Assembly (NCBI GenBank): GCA_914767715.1
Contig: OU612068.1
Coordinates: forward strand, 18,786,001-18,850,000
Length of the DNA: 64,000 nt
Reading direction: 5' to 3'
From: Membranipora membranacea
Taxonomy: Eukaryota > Bryozoa > Gymnolaemata > Cheilostomatida > Membraniporidae
The notes below the pieces were generated by a model, which was not told where the DNA came from, made no database searches, and worked only from the letters and a program-made list of their open reading frames with translations. Of the stretch, positions 13,118-27,352 are shown in pieces. How positions within the stretch are numbered: position 1 is the stretch's first letter; each line of letters opens with the position of its first letter. A program made the translations under genes and the position numbers.

Positions 13118-14050
13118 TCATTCAGAATAAGCTAGATATACGCCTATACAAGTCAACAAGACCATGATAGTTAATCCGGGTACATCAGGCCATTAATTTG
13201 CTAATCAATTATGGCTGGTAACCAAACAACATCAAATTTAATCTGCGATAATAGCAGTCACGTTAGGTTTAGATTATGCAGTTTGCTATCAGACGGAAAG
13301 TGTTACACAGGGACTACACTAATGTTAAAAAGCACTTGATCACTTGAAATGCCAAGATTAGCTCTTCCACAAATCTGAATTCATTATAAGGCTATCAATA
13401 TCTGTATCAAGAAATAGTGGCAACCACATGTACTGTCAATTCATCAACTGGACACTGATGAAATCCTTTTTGTAGTTTCTCAATTCGGTGAGGTCAGAAA
13501 CTGGACTTTTGGTATTACCTCCATAGATTAATGCTCAACAAATTCGTTGCACCAAGGTGTCTTTGATCGCACACACTCGTATCACTAATTCTCTATGCTA
13601 GTTTGTAACTGCTCAATAAACAAATGCTCAGCATTGCTCAACACAATTATCATTTTCTTTTTCCTAGTTTATTATATTTACAACATAGGGACAACATTCT
13701 CTCAAGATTGGCATAACCTTTCACTAAAACTGTCAATTCTCTTATGTAGCTGTCTTCGTATGATAATATTATTATAATGGCTTATATAGTAAAAAAGGAG
13801 AAAAACGTGAAAAACTAGACTATACAAGGTGCCATATCATGCGACCTTACGTTTGATTTGCGAAGCATCTAGCTTGATACTCAATCCACACAGAGTAGTA
13901 GATATGCATGCGATGATTCTAAGCACATAAATGTTACTTGGGGTATGAGACAACATGATGAGATTATCAGGGTAAAATATTTGGTGAATCATGTTCAAGA
14001 AGAATACGCGCAGCATTGATAAGCAACGAAATAGACTTAGTTCATTTGAT
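13118..14050. other. spacer between convergent genes
   Basis: It holds the 3' UTR of the Mab-21-like gene (AATAAA at 13615-13620) and then the 3' flank of the minus-strand HP1 gene. No further coding signal was seen. Confidence 0.6.
13615..13620 (+). terminator. polyadenylation signal, Mab-21-like gene
   Basis: AATAAA about 500 bp after the stop codon and upstream of a T-rich run. It is the best candidate between the two convergent genes. Confidence 0.45.
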
Positions 14051-15536
<1,486 letters not shown>

Positions 15537-15691
15537 GTTTTATAATTGTTAACTGAAATATACAGAACAGAGAACATGAAGCAAACAAGTATCAGCTTGC
15601 AACAGTGAATTTTGATAGGGGTTCCTACCTAAATTTTTTTTGATTGTATAATCTATCGACGACGTTCGATTTGACAGTGAGGTTTGGGAGT

Positions 15692-18128
15692 TACAACCAT
15701 AGACAAAACACACAACACTAGACATCAAAAAGTGTCCTCATTAAATACTGCGACGCAGCGACATCTCACTGTGGTAGAAAAAGCGATGATGCATGTGTTT
15801 TTCGGAATAATCTCCCTTTGATGCAGATAATTTTATAGATTTTATAGAATTTGATACAGAATAGCAGCAGCAATCTTCTGCAGCACATGTCACAGCTTTG
15901 TCTATATTCTGTCTAACTTATCACATATTTCGATTAAGCAAAAATGGCATAGAAATATAAGTTAAACAGCATATCATACTTCCAAGTAATCTAAATTCAA
16001 AAGTGGGAGATTTCAATTTACAGCGATACTGCACGTCATCGCAATGCGCCGAGGATGCGAAGTACCCGAACAATCCATATGGGGGTTTGAGGGCAGTGTG
16101 ATCCCCCGATAGGGTCCGGGATAGAACCCGGCCACTGATGCTCTGAGAGCGTTTCTAGCCACTAGGAAGAACTAAAAACACATATTTGATCCCAAATAAT
16201 TTCATCTCTAAGGCCATGATCACATATATAGCTATTTGCACTTGGAATCAAACCTAGCATCGTTTTTCTAGGGCTAGCTTTGTTATTTTGTGATGGCTGG
16301 GAATCAGAGCATTCCGCAGAATAAGAGTTTTAAAGAGTGAAGTACAGTGGGATGCGCATTTAAAGTAATACGTATGATAATATACGGGTGACAATTCCAT
16401 ATTAGTCAAATTTGGCGCAAGCACTACGGTACCAATAGAGTGTTGGACTGCCCTCTCTGTTGCATCTAAATTTTTATCTACAACAGGGTTAGTGAGTTGA
16501 GCACTCCTTGGTTGTAGGCCTCCCGATTCTTGCGGCCGAATAGAGAGCAGTCCGCTGCTGAGGGATCACTAGTTGCACTTAAAAAGTCTGCACACTCAGA
16601 GAAGTTTAGTTTTTGACCTTTAAGAATGTATTCACCTCAAAAAGATATGTATAATAAGAACTTATAATGAGCAGCCAGCCCGATACACTTAAAGATATCA
16701 ATACAGGCATATACCAACCATACAAATTATATTTTTGCTTGTAACAAATAGCATGTGGTGGTCTAGCCTGTTATCGTAAGCTTTGTTGTGGGGTAGGTGG
16801 TTCAACAAGCTTATCAAGACAGTCGGGGGTCATTCAAACATATTTGGCTTAATTAAACTGATGCATCAACTAGTCCAACGCACAAGATGATCTTGTAACA
16901 TTGTATGGTGAAAGATGGATTCCCACAATGCAATTCTAGATTGGAATTTCTAAAGGGGATGAGAAGAAAATCCTATATCCTATTATAATACTGATGGGAA
17001 CCAAACCACAATGCATTATTGGATATTGCTGCAAGGTGATTGTGACCCTGTTCTCAGTCGTTGTTTTAGGAAATGTAGAATTCATGGCTAATGATTATTG
17101 CCCTCCGGGGGCATAATATGTGAAGATGACATTCTTTCAACAATACAATATAGAGAGCTTTGAGGGGGTTGGGAGAAAGTCTTTAATGATATTATATACT
17201 GATGAGAATTAAACCACTGCGTATGTATTATGGTATATTTCAGCAAGGTTTTTGTGACTCAGTGTTCAGCAGTTTGTCTTATGAAATGAAGAATTCATAC
17301 CAATAATTTTTTCAAGGCATTATGTCAAACGATTCTTCTAATCATTGTTTTTAATGGATAACCTTGGATATTCCTAAAAAAAACGATGCTCGGTTTGATT
17401 CCGAGTGCAAAAAGCTATATATGTTATCATAGGCTTCGAGATGAGACAGTGTAGCGTGCAGGTAAATTCATTTTAAAAATGTTCAGTACCATGATTTAGG
17501 CTCCAATGGGTACTAAGTATCAGCATTATATTTACAATCACCGTTTAACTAATATTTCTGTATATGCATATGTATGTCATTTTTGCTCAATCGAAATTTA
17601 GACAAATGTGTCAAATATGCGTTTTTAGCCTATCCTAGTGGCTAGAATAGCTCTCAGAGCATCAGCGGCCGGGTTCTATCCCGGACCCTGTTGGGGGATC
17701 TCACTGGTCTCAAACCCCCATGTGGATCGCTTAGGTATTTCACACCCTCAGAGCATTGCGATGACGTGCGGTATTGCTGTAAATTGAAATCTCTCACTTT
17801 TGACTTTAGATTACTTGGCAAGTATGATATGCTATTTAACTAATATTTCTATGCCATTTTTGCTTAATCAAAATATGTGATGAGTTAGACAGAATATAGA
17901 CAAAGCTGTGACCTGTGCTGCAGAAGATTGCTGCTGCTATTCTGTATCAAATTCTATGAAATTATCTGCATAAGAGGGAGATTACTCTGAAAAACACGTG
18001 CATCATCGCTTTTTCTACCACGGTGAGATGTCGTTGCATCACAGTATTTAATGAGGACACTTTTTGATAGGATATTTACTACACAGCGTCCAGTCTAGTG
18101 TTGTGTGTTTTGTCTATGGTTACAACTA
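15692..18128. mobile_element. 2.4-kb fold-back element with tRNA-like modules in both arms
   Basis: The left arm (about 15692-16276) is repeated in inverted orientation as the right arm (about 17379-18128) with mostly point differences. The right arm carries an internal partial self-duplication of roughly 150 bp. Each arm contains a T-arm-like stem with a 7-nt loop (CCGGG-TTCTATC-CCGG at about 17672-17687 and its inverted copy near 16120-16140). Each also has a second B-box-like motif, GGTTTGATTCC, near 17393. The centre (about 16930-17330) is two diverged direct repeats of about 200 bp. No transposase frame is present. It could be a fold-back transposon that captured tRNA-derived SINEs, or two SINE-like copies inserted head to head. 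Confidence 0.75.
16930..17330. repeat. two diverged direct repeats in the centre of the fold-back element
   Basis: The segment around 16940-17115 (atactgatgggaaccaaacc, then ggatattgctgcaaggt and a Val-rich-like T/G run) recurs with substitutions at about 17130-17330 (atactgatgagaattaaacc, then tatttcagcaaggt). It has no open frame and lies between the two inverted arms. Confidence 0.6.
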
Positions 18129-18174
18129 AAGACCTCTCTCCCTGGATAACTGCTAGCAGATTTACAATTGTTCA

Positions 18175-18275
18175 TTATATGTATGTTCATTACATGTACA
18201 TTACATGTACATTACATGTACATTACATGTACATTACATGTACATTACATGTTCATTACATGTTCATTACATGTA
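18175..18275. repeat. ACATGTACATT microsatellite
   Basis: An 11-bp unit in about nine near-perfect tandem copies. Each unit is largely self-complementary (ACATGT), so the tract can form small hairpins. Confidence 0.9.
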
Positions 18276-18765
18276 TGTTTAGCTTTGTTTTAAAAAGACT
18301 TAGACTGTGTTGTTGGCTGTATATCCCTAACCAAGATGGTGTGATGTTACATGTGATGGGTACGTCCGGGAGAATACAACAATCAATGATCATGTTAAGC
18401 TAGGCCTTATTTATGCTATCATCCGAACTTATGCTTTTCCCCCCGAAAGGCGCGCCGGAGTACCCTGAAGAAGTCTGTTATTTGTGAAAACACAGGCAGG
18501 GTAGGCTTGCAACCCTCACAGTGTGACACTGAGTGTCAATGCATTGTCATAGATAGATAGAACATGATTGTGTGTATTAATTGAATTTGTCAGATGAGAT
18601 TGTCATTTGTCGAGAAGAGCAATTTAGCACAACACACAAATATGAGACAATCAATAGAATTAATTAAGATATCTGATCAATTGATTGAATAATCAAGAAA
18701 AAGGATACCAACAAACACAACACATTTTTTAAAAAATTTGTTTAGTTTACTTACATACATCACAC

Positions 18766-19122
18766 CACAGACAGCAGGTCACTGACAGTTGATTTGATGA
18801 GTTGCAGCCTTGTGTTTGTTGTGGTAAAGGTGGGCAGCTGTGCATGAACCAAGTTATCGCAGCTGCGCAGCTTCTGTACCCGCCAAATGCGTTGCTCAGA
18901 TGAGTCACTTCTCACATCTGAGTCACTTCTCCCTCATTGGTCAGACCAATGAGAGAGAAGTGACTCTATCTGAGCAACGCATTTGGCGGGTACAGAAGCT
19001 GCGCAGCTGCGATAACTTGGTTCATGCACAGCTTCCCACCACAACAAACACAAACCACACACACACACAAGGCTGCAACTCATCAAATCAACTGTCAGCT
19101 CAGTGACCTGCTGTCTGTGATC
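18766..19122. mobile_element. near-perfect 360-bp palindromic element
   Basis: The left arm starts CAGACAGCAGGTCACTGACA and the right arm ends as its reverse complement; the two match almost throughout, with a few small insertions. The centre is CTCATTGGTCAGACCAATGAG near 18942. It is non-coding. The length and low arm divergence suggest a recent MITE or an inverted duplication. A target-site duplication was not clear. Confidence 0.8.
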
Positions 19123-20204
19123 AATGAACTCCCTCTTCAGTTCACTTCATTGCTGTGATCACACTCACTTCTCACAAGTCTTCCCCAAAACCTGAGTATC
19201 TGGTAATGTTAAACTACCCCCATGTATCCAAGGAGGCTGTAAAACGATGCCAGAGACCCAGATCTTGGAGTGTACCTGTCCTGGGGCTTACATATAAAAT
19301 TATACGTAATATATTATAATAATAAATAAAATAAGAAACACACATTTCAGGGAGAATTCTCCCTGACCCTGCGCAGCAAACTGACACTAACAGCACATTA
19401 CCTCAAATCGGTGGAGTGATATATTTTTATTGCTGGTTTGTGATACAGTGATAATTCTATGGAACACCCTGGACAATCAAGTTTGAAGTTACTTGTTTGA
19501 CAAAAAGGCAATGATTAGCAAAGATTATTCTTTTTGGACAAATGAAAGGAAAAAACCATGTGAATTGCGACAATTACAGTCCTTTTTTCAGTTCCCGCGA
19601 ATTGCTTATAACCTGAATAAACAGCTTTTAATTTTATTTTGAAAATGCAAGTTTGATATTTACAATGCAGGTCATGAGCAGATACGTCTTCTAGACAGTT
19701 GTTGCAACCTGCCACAAGATACTCAAGATACTTTGATCTTGATTTTTCAACAAATCTTTTAGAAACATTTCTTTTGGAGGCTCACATATTGTAGTCTGGG
19801 AACAAGGTAATTAAAAGTAAAATGATAAATTCAATATCATAATAAATATATGCTTGCAGCTTTGATCATCAGCTACAGCATTTTGTCTGAAAAGAAAGAA
19901 AATTATTTTATCTAAAAAGTACATACATTGGCCATTTGCTTAAAACTTTGATCCGCAACTGTCCTTAAGATTAAAGATTGCTCCATTAACTCCTTCTACT
20001 ACTGCTGTTCACTGTAATTTAATTCCTTGGTGATATAAGGATATTGCACAAGTCAAAACCTAGTTGCTCAACCCGACCCGACAGCAACTACTAAAGCTAA
20101 CTCAAAACTTACATTACAACAACAAAGGGCAATTATTGGATGTCAAGACAACAATCTGCTTTGTATTAGGAGCTGATATTCATTGTTGTATACAGGAGAA
20201 CACA

Positions 20205-23200
20205 ATGGGTGATGATGTAAGTTCAGCAAATTCTTTCAAGGTTAACTTAACTTAATCCTACTAACTCACCTGAGTGAATAATTTAATATAAAAAAGAGTA
20301 ATATATGATATGAATGAAGAAGCCTACCTTTTTATTTCAGTGTAACCAAGAAGCTCTGACTCCAATATTTGACCACACTGTGTTTTACATTGCTTTGTTA
20401 AACATTTACTAAGCTACTTTCTTCTATAATAATCTTATTTAAATCAAAAAAATGTAGGCCTGTGTAAGGCAAGGGAATTTGAAGAATTGCAATGCATGAT
20501 GATGATTACAAATTTGCCATAAAATAAATCTTTTTTTTTGCATATCCATTTCTCTTGTTTTACTATTTGACAATACAACAAAAGGAGCCCTGTCACATCT
20601 GATGGCCGATAAAATATACTTAGCTTGTCATCATCAGTCATATAATACATCTTATATTATCATATGGCTTGAATGAGCCCATAAATGGTTCTGGCAATTG
20701 ATCTCATTCTTTTGCAGGATCATGAACACATGAGGAAGCTGTTTATCGGCGGACTCAACCCTAAAACTGATGATGAATCAATGCGTTCTTACTTTGCATC
20801 CTATGGGACCGTTGTCGACTGCATTGTGATGAAGGACAACCAAACTAAAAGGTCAGTGTTAACTACTTTATTGTGCATAAGAAACAGATTTGACTTTCCA
20901 GTCAAAATGGTCATTCTGTTCGGCCAACAGGTTCAGACACGTTTCTTGTTGTGTTCAAAAACCAAAAATATAAAGGAAATTCCACAGTTGGCCTATTCTG
21001 TAACAACTGATATTCCAGCTAGCGCACATAGAGAAGTCCAGTTGTTGCACTATTGTGGTAAGGAAGTGGGTAAACATAGGAAAAGAAAACCTAAACTTGC
21101 CATAATAGCATTGTCTTTATTTATGTGGAAGCTAAGGGAGACCGTTGTGTTATTGGTAGGGATTATGAAGGGATTACATACTGATACTACTGTTTTCATT
21201 GGTAAATTTCTATATTTTATAATGTTCAGAGCCAACCAACAAATTTAAAACCGCAACATGTGAGCTACCTTCTGTACTATAGCCTACCTCAAAACATACC
21301 TCCATGTCAATATGGGCAAGGCTCGAAGACAGCCTCTTAACATCACGTGTTCTAAACTGGTTGCAGAGGGGCCCGAGTTTCAGAGTTGCAGAGTTTCACT
21401 GTCGACACGGTCATGGCGTCTTATCCAAAGTATTTTCAGCATTTAAGTGTTCTCATTGCTCTGTGATGGTCATTGAAATTAGAATTTTGACTTGCTTGCT
21501 CAAAAACTTTTTCCATTGTTCTGTTCACAGACAATCTAACAAAATCACATATTATTTCCTTCATCCTCTACCTCTCTGTAAGCAGTTAGCTCAAGCTCTT
21601 GTTCCTACCTCCTAGGACCCCCGTGTGATCTTGTCAATCACTATAAAAATTTGCTGTCAACCATTTACTACCCTCTGCAATAAGTTCACTGAATTTTTCA
21701 ATTTAAAGTATCAAGCACAAAAGGGATCAGATACGGTGTGGTGTCCCTCAAATTCTATTGTTACTCAAAGATTCCTGTCGCTGATTGCTTGTTAGTTTTC
21801 TTCCCAAATGAGACCGGAATGCCTAAAAACTGCCTCTATTTTCAAATTGTTTTCTGGGGGAGGCCATAACCCCTAGCGTGAAGGTACCAACCCCGCCTGG
21901 CCCTAAAACCAATGTATACAGGCCTGGACATTCCTCCTTCTGTATCTCAAGTAAAATTTGCCCGAAAAGTGGTGCGGCCAATTGGTATGCTCCCCAACAA
22001 AAAAAGTGGCCAAACCGGAAAAAAGGTTGGCCATGTATGATCTAGTTGGTCAACATAGGCTATCTCTTCAATTTTGCTGGTGCATTTACCTCAAGTCAAT
22101 GATTTTCTTATGTATGCATGCAATTTATTTGGAATCATCTACTATGATTACAGGTCGAGAGGATTTGGATTTGTCACATTTGAAGATCCCAAACTTGTGG
22201 ACCAGATTCAGAACGAGAGACCACACATAATTGATGATAAGACCGTTGATACTAAGAGAGTGGTGCCTAAGAGCGTAAGTCTAATTTTAAAAAGAACTTT
22301 CTGCTCTAAACTTTTAAATCTGAATAGGGGCATCCACATTTACATACATGTCTTGTGCTGCTAAGATTGTTATTGACATGATAGATTTAAAATCATTTGG
22401 CGACTTGGTCATAAAGTTGGCCCAATGTTCTAAGTTTACTCTGGCAATGTTAGTAGGGCCTACGCTAATGGCACAAATGTTGGTATTTATTATTATAGTA
22501 GTTGTGCCTAATTTGTAATAATTATCAATCGTAATTTGTAGGAACGCACTGGTAACAATAATGACAGAAGTACTGTCAATAAAGTATTTGTTGGTGGATT
22601 AAAAGATCAAATTACTGAAAAGGATATGCAGACATTCTTCTCCCAATTCGGCCCAGTCGAGAAAATAGAAACCTTCACAGACAAGGAGACTGGCAGAAAG
22701 AAAGGATTCGCTTTTGTCACGTTTGGCGACTTTGACTCCGCTGATAAATGCTATTGTGAGTTACACTTGAAAGGAATGAATTTAATTGAGAGTACAGGAT
22801 ATTGAGCTGTACATATCATCTTATGTCCAGCTACAAAACATCGCAACAGTTTAGTTACTCTATCATGCGACATCCTACATGAAAACCCATCTACATATAA
22901 AATTGAACACACAGTGCGTTTAACATTGCATTTTCGATGGCATTTTCATTGCATTTTCTACTTTCCTTTACAGTGTTTGCTTCATCACAACCATTCCGTA
23001 AAGTCAACATCCAGGGTGTCAAAGTTGAAGTGAAGAAAGCACAAAACCCCACCAATAGGAACCAAGGCAATAATATGGGCGGAAGAGGGTGAGTTATTCG
23101 TTTGAGAACAATATCTTACCTCCAGTTTTCAGTACTAATGTTGAATTCCTAAACTGGAAGCAAAAAGTTCAGTTTTGGATTTGATGGTGGCCAAGGATGA

Positions 23201-25735
23201 CCCACAGTAATTCATATATTGTAATCATGTTGAAGTGCTTCGAACTGGTGTTTTTAACATTGAATCTGTAGACTGATTGTGATAACTCCCTCCCTCGCAA
23301 CTCAGAAATACCGCTGTGTATCTGTGAAATATGATTTACTACGTTATTTATTCATCTGTATAGATACAACAACATGAACCAGAATATGATGGGTATGAAC
23401 CAGATGGGCGGCGGTATGGGAATGAATAACATGATGGGAAACCAGGGTATGATGGGCAACCAAGGAATGATGGGCCAAGGTGGAATGATGGGAAATCAGG
23501 GCATGATGAACCAAGGCATGATGGGTAAGTACAGTGCTCGATCATTCAATATCTACCTATTTCAATATTGTCTCCCTGTATTTTTGTAAGTACTCAGTAA
23601 AGCATTTTAATGTCGGAATTAGTTAAGTCGCCAATATGCCAGTGTTTTTAATTCAATGTTCAATTGCATCTTTGTTAGGAAACCTTGGGAATATGAAAGA
23701 TATAGTTCCATACAAGTTGTAGATTTCATTAGTTCTCTTCTAATTAAACGCAGGCGGCCAAGGAATGATGGGAAACAATGGCATGATGGGCAACCAAGGA
23801 ATGATGGGAAATCAAGGAATGATGGGTAACCAACAAGGCATGATGGGTAACCAACAAGGCATGATGGGAAATCAGATGATGGGCAACCAGCAAGGCATGA
23901 TGGGCAACCAAGGAATGATGGGAAATCAAGGAAACATGATGGGCAACCAGCAAGGCATGATGGGCGGAAATATGGGCATGCAGGGAAATCAGATGGGCAT
24001 GCAAGGAAATCAGATGGGAATGCAAGGAAACCAAATGGGAAACCAGACAGCACAAGGTGAGATAACATGTTCAATCCAATTGTCATGATCAGATAGAATT
24101 AACTCAGTTGTAAGGTTCAAACTAGACCAATTTTGATCCAGTGTGCCTGGATTCGGAATTGCTCCCCCCTCCCCCACTCATCAGCTGAGGCTTTTCAGTG
24201 GAAGGGGATCTAACCCGAAAACAGGCAAACTGGTTGGAGCTTGATCAGGTTCACAGAGAATCACTTCAACATTTTATCTAACTATGTCAGCACATTAATC
24301 ATGTTCCATTTCAAACATCAAATTGAGGGATTATAATGTTTGTTGAATAAATATTTTTATGGCTAATTTTCAGGTGGTTACAACCAGATGCAGGGGCAAG
24401 GTTACAACCAGCACGGCAACCCAGGACATCAAGGAAATAATAATATGGGTAATACCCCAGTCTTAATTTTTAGATGGCTGTGTGACTGACTGTATGATTT
24501 TTGCATGATGCTGAGTATACTTTTGCCTTCTTTACCTCGCTTTGAACATTATTTGCTTTAAAATTGTGAATCATGTTTTGGTGAAACTGCAACCATACAA
24601 AATCTTGGTACCTGTAATTCATCCTCATGCAATATATAGACTGCATATTTTTTTATTATGACTATGCCAGATGTTCTCCTAATCCTAACCCAACCTTCCC
24701 CAAAATGTGTGTGCCACGTAGAGGTCTATTTGGTCAATGCTCTCATCCTATTTTTGTATAGCTGGTCAGGGTTATAATAACCAGATTGGTGGATATAACC
24801 AACAGCAGCAGCAGGGTTATGGGGGTCAGCAGCAACAGCAGCCACCTCAACAGCAGCAGCAACAGGGATATACCGCTCCACAGAATGGTGCATACAATGG
24901 TGCTCAAGCTGCAGATACAACAGGAGCCTATGCCCAAGGTATATACATTGATTGACATCACTTATGTTTCTTAATACCTTTTGAGGAATTGTAAAACAAT
25001 CGTCAACACTTGTTTACTGTCTTTGACGGATTTACCAATAAACTGCTGTATTTATGCCTGATTGTAAGAAGTTGTGTGCTCATTGAACCAGATGTTCAAG
25101 GGGTAGGCAACCCTTAGGAGTCCCATAAATGTTGTCATGCGTTGCATTATTTTTCATCTTCTGACAAATTTCATTAAAAAGCTATGTGTTTCAGGAGGCT
25201 ATGGGCAGGCTGCCCCTCAGCAGCAGGGTGGGTACATGACCCAGACTTCTCAGCAAGGTTATGGTACTCAGCAGTCAGGCTATGGTTCATCTACCGCTGC
25301 AGCCACAGGAGGGTATGGAGATCAGTCTCAGGAGGCTAGTGCTTATGCTGTTAAAGCTGAACCTTACTCTGCTGGTGGTGGTGGTTATGGTCAGACCTCT
25401 GGTGGAGGAGGAGGTCCTATCAAAACTCTCTCAAGTTACGGAGGATCATCTAATAGATCTGCACCTTATTCTAGTGGGGGAGGTGAGTGATGTTTGGTTA
25501 TATAATTATGTATGCAGATGTGTCACAATGTGTCTCAATATCGACTACCAATAATGATAGCGTCAATGATTGTGGCTGAATCAAGTTGATATTTTGATTG
25601 AGGTTGAAAATAATTTATCAGTTCTAACAACATTGTAATCTCATATTACAAATTCCATGTGTCAGAGAAAGTTGAAATACAACAGTTCGATGAAAAAGAT
25701 AAAATTTTGATATTGTCGTTCCAGGCCGCCGATGA
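20205..25735 (+). CDS. HNRNPA-like: hnRNP A/B-family RNA-binding protein with prion-like tail
   Basis: Eleven exons: 20205-20216, 20718-20851, 22154-22274, 22542-22755, 22974-23088, 23364-23524, 23754-24056, 24374-24448, 24762-24938, 25195-25482 and 25725-25735. They give 536 residues, starting MGDDDHEHMRKLFIGG and ending GGGRR. RRM1 (about 9-88) has RNP2 LFIGGL and RNP1 RGFGFVTF. RRM2 (about 103-180) has VFVGGL and KGFAFVTF. This tandem-RRM arrangement with a Gly-rich tail is diagnostic of hnRNP A1/A2B1-type proteins that bind pre-mRNA and shape splicing and export. Residues about 199-353 are Met/Asn/Gln/Gly repeats (GMMGNQ units); 354-534 are Tyr/Gly/Gln-rich with poly-Gln runs. Such tails phase-separate in relatives. 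All tail exons begin and end in phase 1 or close to it, so skipping most of them would preserve the frame. Confidence 0.95.
23364..24056 (+). repeat. coding minisatellite: GMMGNQ-type repeats in two exons of the hnRNP gene
   Basis: The exons at 23364-23524 and 23754-24056 consist of 15-24 bp units such as ATGATGGGAAATCAAGGA and ATGATGGGCAACCAACAAGGC, encoding GMMGNQ, GMMGNQQ and later GMQGNQM. The intron splits the array. The near-identical units suggest recent expansion and probable length variation between individuals. Confidence 0.9.
24118..24250. mobile_element. MITE family A, copy 2 (in an hnRNP intron)
   Basis: The left arm ttttgatccagtgtgcctgg pairs with ccaggcaaa..-like sequence on the right (aaacaggcaaactggttgg, then agcttgatcagg). 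The internal ggaattgctccc / gtggaaggggat parts correspond to the other copies. It is the longest and most diverged of the four. Confidence 0.6.
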
Positions 25736-27265
25736 TCTGGCAAAGATCTGAAAGCTTCTTAGTCATAAGGGTGAGTCTGAAATTGATGTGTTTTCTTCGC
25801 ACCTTTGCTGCTGGTGTGCTGTCACAAATGCCCTATTTTACTTACGTTTGCTGCAACTAGATTTACCAGCAGCCATCAGGTTTTGCATGTCCCTGCTGTT
25901 GTTATTTGATATTATGATATTGAACTCGAAATGCATTACTATCCATATCTTAGTACTTCAGCAAAATAATGTAGCCAGGCTTAATGTACAACCACTTGTC
26001 ATAATTATGGAACATTCACAGGAAGAACTAAGCAAAGCAACTATAGACATGTAATACAAATGCACCAAAATTATATTCCTCTCACCATTTATTGCTATTT
26101 TCTTAATTTTCTAGATTATTCTACTACTACGATGTATCTAAAGTCTAAACTATGTTATCTAAGATTAGCTAACGCTCCTCACCTTACCAATCAATATACA
26201 TAGCTGGAGTACGAAACATTAAACTAACTCTGTACAGAATTAAATTCCTAAACTTCATTAGTCCAAACTTATTATCGGAAGTAAATTGGAGCTTGTTATT
26301 GCTTGTTGACTCAGTTCGCTAGTTTGATAAACCTCCTATTAAATGTACTATGTACATGTATGCTGTATGTTCAATATTTCAACGTTTCGTGTTAACATAA
26401 CATGCATATCATATTAATGTAAATATATTAGTTGATGTATAAAAAATAATTAAGTCCCCTTGTTAGTAAACTGAATTGAAGTTGTTACAAAATTGGTATG
26501 CTCTCTTTGGTGCGGATTACTCCATTATTTCGAATACAGCAACTACAATATTCGGAACAGCCAACTGCGTGAGAAATTAAGTTCAGTCATCAGGGCTTAT
26601 GTCAAAACTTCTTATCCTAAACCCAACATGTAATTGTGTACAACCGTGAAGAAGTTTCTCAAAATTCCGGCCGTGGAAATTTGAGAAAACTTGTATATGA
26701 TAATTTGGTGTAGCCATGATGGTTGGTCAACTTAAAAGCGGTATTTAAGTGTGACCAAAATCATGACCTTAATCTTTTGTTGCAATTATTTTCTCAGGTA
26801 AGACGATTATCATAATAATAATTAACTTAATTTCAATTCTAGTGAACCCATGCTAAATAGATCTTTAAATTATATACACTCTTGCTAAGAATATTCTGGT
26901 TCAGGTTCTTTGCAAGGTTGAATTGCTATATATTGAAATATATATTTTATATATCCTTTAAATTAACGCTTTGTATGTTACTTGAGCAATAGACGCATGA
27001 AATACTAGTAACACTTCATATACATGCCCCAAATTAATTGGCTATTCTTAACCACTTTTGTATACAATCAGCAAGCTCAATTTATTGGTATTTATAATCA
27101 CTGTTTAGAACCAAAATCTCATTCAAATTTCTCATGAATGTTTCTAGAACTCGCTGCAAAATGCTTTGACAAATGAGGAAGATGTGATCCTGGGTGCTAT
27201 CACCGGTTAGAGAGTATGACCGCATCATAAAGTCATGGTAAGAACTAGGAGTTAGGTTGTGTGTA

Positions 27266-27352
27266 GATCAAGCTCGGTCTAGTTTTCCTGCATTCAGAGT
27301 TGCTTCCCTTCAATGTCATGCCTTAGCAGAAGGGGAGCAACTCTAAATCTAA
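27266..27352. mobile_element. MITE family A, copy 3
   Basis: Left arm part cctgcattcagagttgcttcc is matched on the right by ggggagcaactctaaat. The outer arm on the right is eroded. Confidence 0.6.

Larger units (their letters stand above)
15537..20204. other. gene-free, repeat-rich spacer between HP1 and the hnRNP gene
   Basis: It contains the 2.4 kb fold-back element, the ACATGTACATT microsatellite and the 360 bp palindrome listed separately. No exon with protein similarity was seen. The last 200 bp probably include the 5' UTR of the hnRNP gene (TATACAG|GAGAACAC just before the start). Confidence 0.55.

Noticed and set aside
23619-24086. Long minus-strand open frames over the hnRNP repeat exon
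   Set aside because: They arise from the repetitive codon pattern of the sense exon, with no independent support.
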